DNA from: CAYLWN01 sp964387625 | Lineage (GTDB): Bacteria; Patescibacteriota; Microgenomatia; UBA10105 | Reading direction: 5' to 3' | Assembly: GCA_964387625.1 (NCBI GenBank) | Contig: CAYLWN010000042.1 | Location: forward strand, 1 to 6,803 | Length of the DNA: 6,803 nucleotides | In this document: one piece after another, positions 6,209 through 6,803 of the stretch | Position numbering within the stretch: position 1 is the first letter of the stretch | Layout of the letters: each line of letters starts with the position of its first letter | Made by a program: the position numbers and the translations under genes | The notes under the pieces: generated by a model | What the model saw: only the letters and a program-made list of their open reading frames with translations | Databases searched by the model: none | What the model was told of the DNA's origin: nothing

Positions 6209-6803
6209 GTCTGTTCTTTAAAAAAAAGATCTAACATAATTTTACTAGCTAAATATACGTTGATAAAGAAAAAGATAAAGAACCCTGTATTGCTAATAAT
6301 TGTATAAGAAAATATTTGATTTACTTGACTATTAAAAGTTGGTAGAGCACTAAAGTAATCAGGATTAAGTGGTGCGAATAAACCCATCTGAAGATGATTT
6401 GCGAGCAGTTTATAGGATGCTAAGCTAAAAGCTTGGACTATTAGAACAATTGCACAAATTTTAAACTTTTTGAACCAAAGTAATACGAGTGGCATTTCCC
6501 AAACGAGATAATGAAAGGACATTTTGGGATAAAATGCATATACTAATAGTACAGCTGACAATGATAAACCAATAACCAATCTATATTTATCTTTAATTTT
6601 TATTGAACTCGCCAAAGCGAAAATTGCAAACAGAGTAAAAGTAAGCACTACATATTTTAGATATTGAGAATATAGCGGCCAACCTACAAGCGGAACACTT
6701 CGGTTTAAATAGATTTTAGGTAAGAAAGAATACACAGCCCAAAAGGGGTTGTGTATTAATGTTGGAAGAAGGGATATTAAGTACGGAATAGATGAAATCA
6801 ATG
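6202..6803 (-). CDS. Multi-pass membrane protein, GT-C/DUF2029-like, C-terminal part (5' end outside window)
   Basis: The frame is open to the window edge on the minus strand; the in-frame TTG at 6801 is not a convincing start, so this is the last 200 or so residues of a longer gene. Hydrophobic segments lie at about 48-65, 73-91, 97-109, 114-132 and 167-190 (numbered from 6801), broken by short basic loops. NPFWAVYSFLPKIYLNRSVP (18-37) resembles the external loop before a late helix of polyprenol-sugar-dependent transferases, and YPKMSFHYLVWEMPLVLLW (91-109) has the conserved His/Tyr-rich entry to a helix seen in GT-C proteins and in the first gene of this window. The C-terminus, LFFKEQTN, is cytosolic-looking and follows a run of eight T residues on the coding strand. 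Membrane topology is clear; assignment as a glycosyltransferase rests on weak motifs and on its neighbours. Confidence 0.6.
   Translation of the reverse strand, partial: LISSIPYLISLLPTLIHNPFWAVYSFLPKIYLNRSVPLVGWPLYSQYLKYVVLTFTLFAIFALASSIKIKDKYRLVIGLSLSAVLLVYAFYPKMSFHYLVWEMPLVLLWFKKFKICAIVLIVQAFSLASYKLLANHLQMGLFAPLNPDYFSALPTFNSQVNQIFSYTIISNTGFFIFFFINVYLASKIMLDLFFKEQTN

Noticed and set aside
6220..6227. Run of eight A near the end of the last gene as a frameshift or terminator tract
   Set aside because: It is coding (Phe codons on the minus strand), no hairpin precedes it on either strand, and the phase does not match a known slippery heptamer.
1..6803. Recoded TGA (genetic code 25) as in some candidate-phylum bacteria
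   Set aside because: All large genes are full length under the standard code with no in-frame TGA needed, so there is no sign of recoding.
1..6803. CRISPR array, tRNA, insertion sequence or attachment site
   Set aside because: No regularly spaced repeats, cloverleaf sequence, transposase motif or terminal inverted repeats were seen; the only direct repeat is the two-copy unit at 534-593.

Overview
This window is an AT-rich, tightly packed stretch of bacterial cell-surface glycan genes. All seven full-size genes are involved in making or moving sugars: three multi-pass membrane proteins of GT-C type (two cut by the window edges), one soluble family-2 glycosyltransferase of the polyprenyl-phosphate-sugar type, two extended-SDR nucleotide-sugar enzymes, and one C-methyltransferase of the TylCIII/TcaB9 type. 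No RNA gene, mobile element, CRISPR array or phage gene is visible. The organism cannot be named from the sequence. Low GC, overlapping genes, poor Shine-Dalgarno sites and exclusive use of TAA as stop by the seven large genes would fit an uncultured small-genome bacterium such as a member of the Patescibacteria (CPR), but this is inference. No large gene needs TGA to be read as sense, so the standard code fits.

Layout. 1-537 (+): C-terminal part of a GT-C-like membrane protein. 530-1300 (+): GT2 glycosyltransferase, overlapping the previous gene across a 35-bp direct duplication. 1274-2200 (-): RmlD-like reductase/epimerase, overlapping the GT2 tail to tail by 27 bp. 2201-2335: divergent spacer with a perfect 8-bp hairpin and a 12-bp palindrome. 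2336-3322 (+): NAD-dependent epimerase/dehydratase. 3322-4587 (+): C-methyltransferase joined to it by a TAATG junction. 4588-4707: spacer with a terminator-like hairpin, a possible 13-codon leader ORF and a possible promoter. 4708-6201 (+): GT39/ArnT-like GT-C glycosyltransferase. 6202-6803 (-): C-terminal part of another multi-pass membrane protein, abutting the previous gene with no spacer.

How they may work together (inference). The two SDR enzymes and the C-methyltransferase would convert a nucleotide sugar through a 4-keto intermediate into a branched, C-methylated deoxysugar. The GT2 enzyme would load a sugar onto a polyprenyl phosphate carrier, and the GT-C proteins would transfer lipid-linked sugars to a surface glycan or protein outside the membrane. 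The most notable points are the 35-bp duplication that gives the GT2 gene an open start region, the structured divergent spacer, the coupled epimerase/C-methyltransferase pair with a replaced acidic residue in its SAM pocket, and the leader ORF versus near-leaderless promoter ahead of the GT-C gene.
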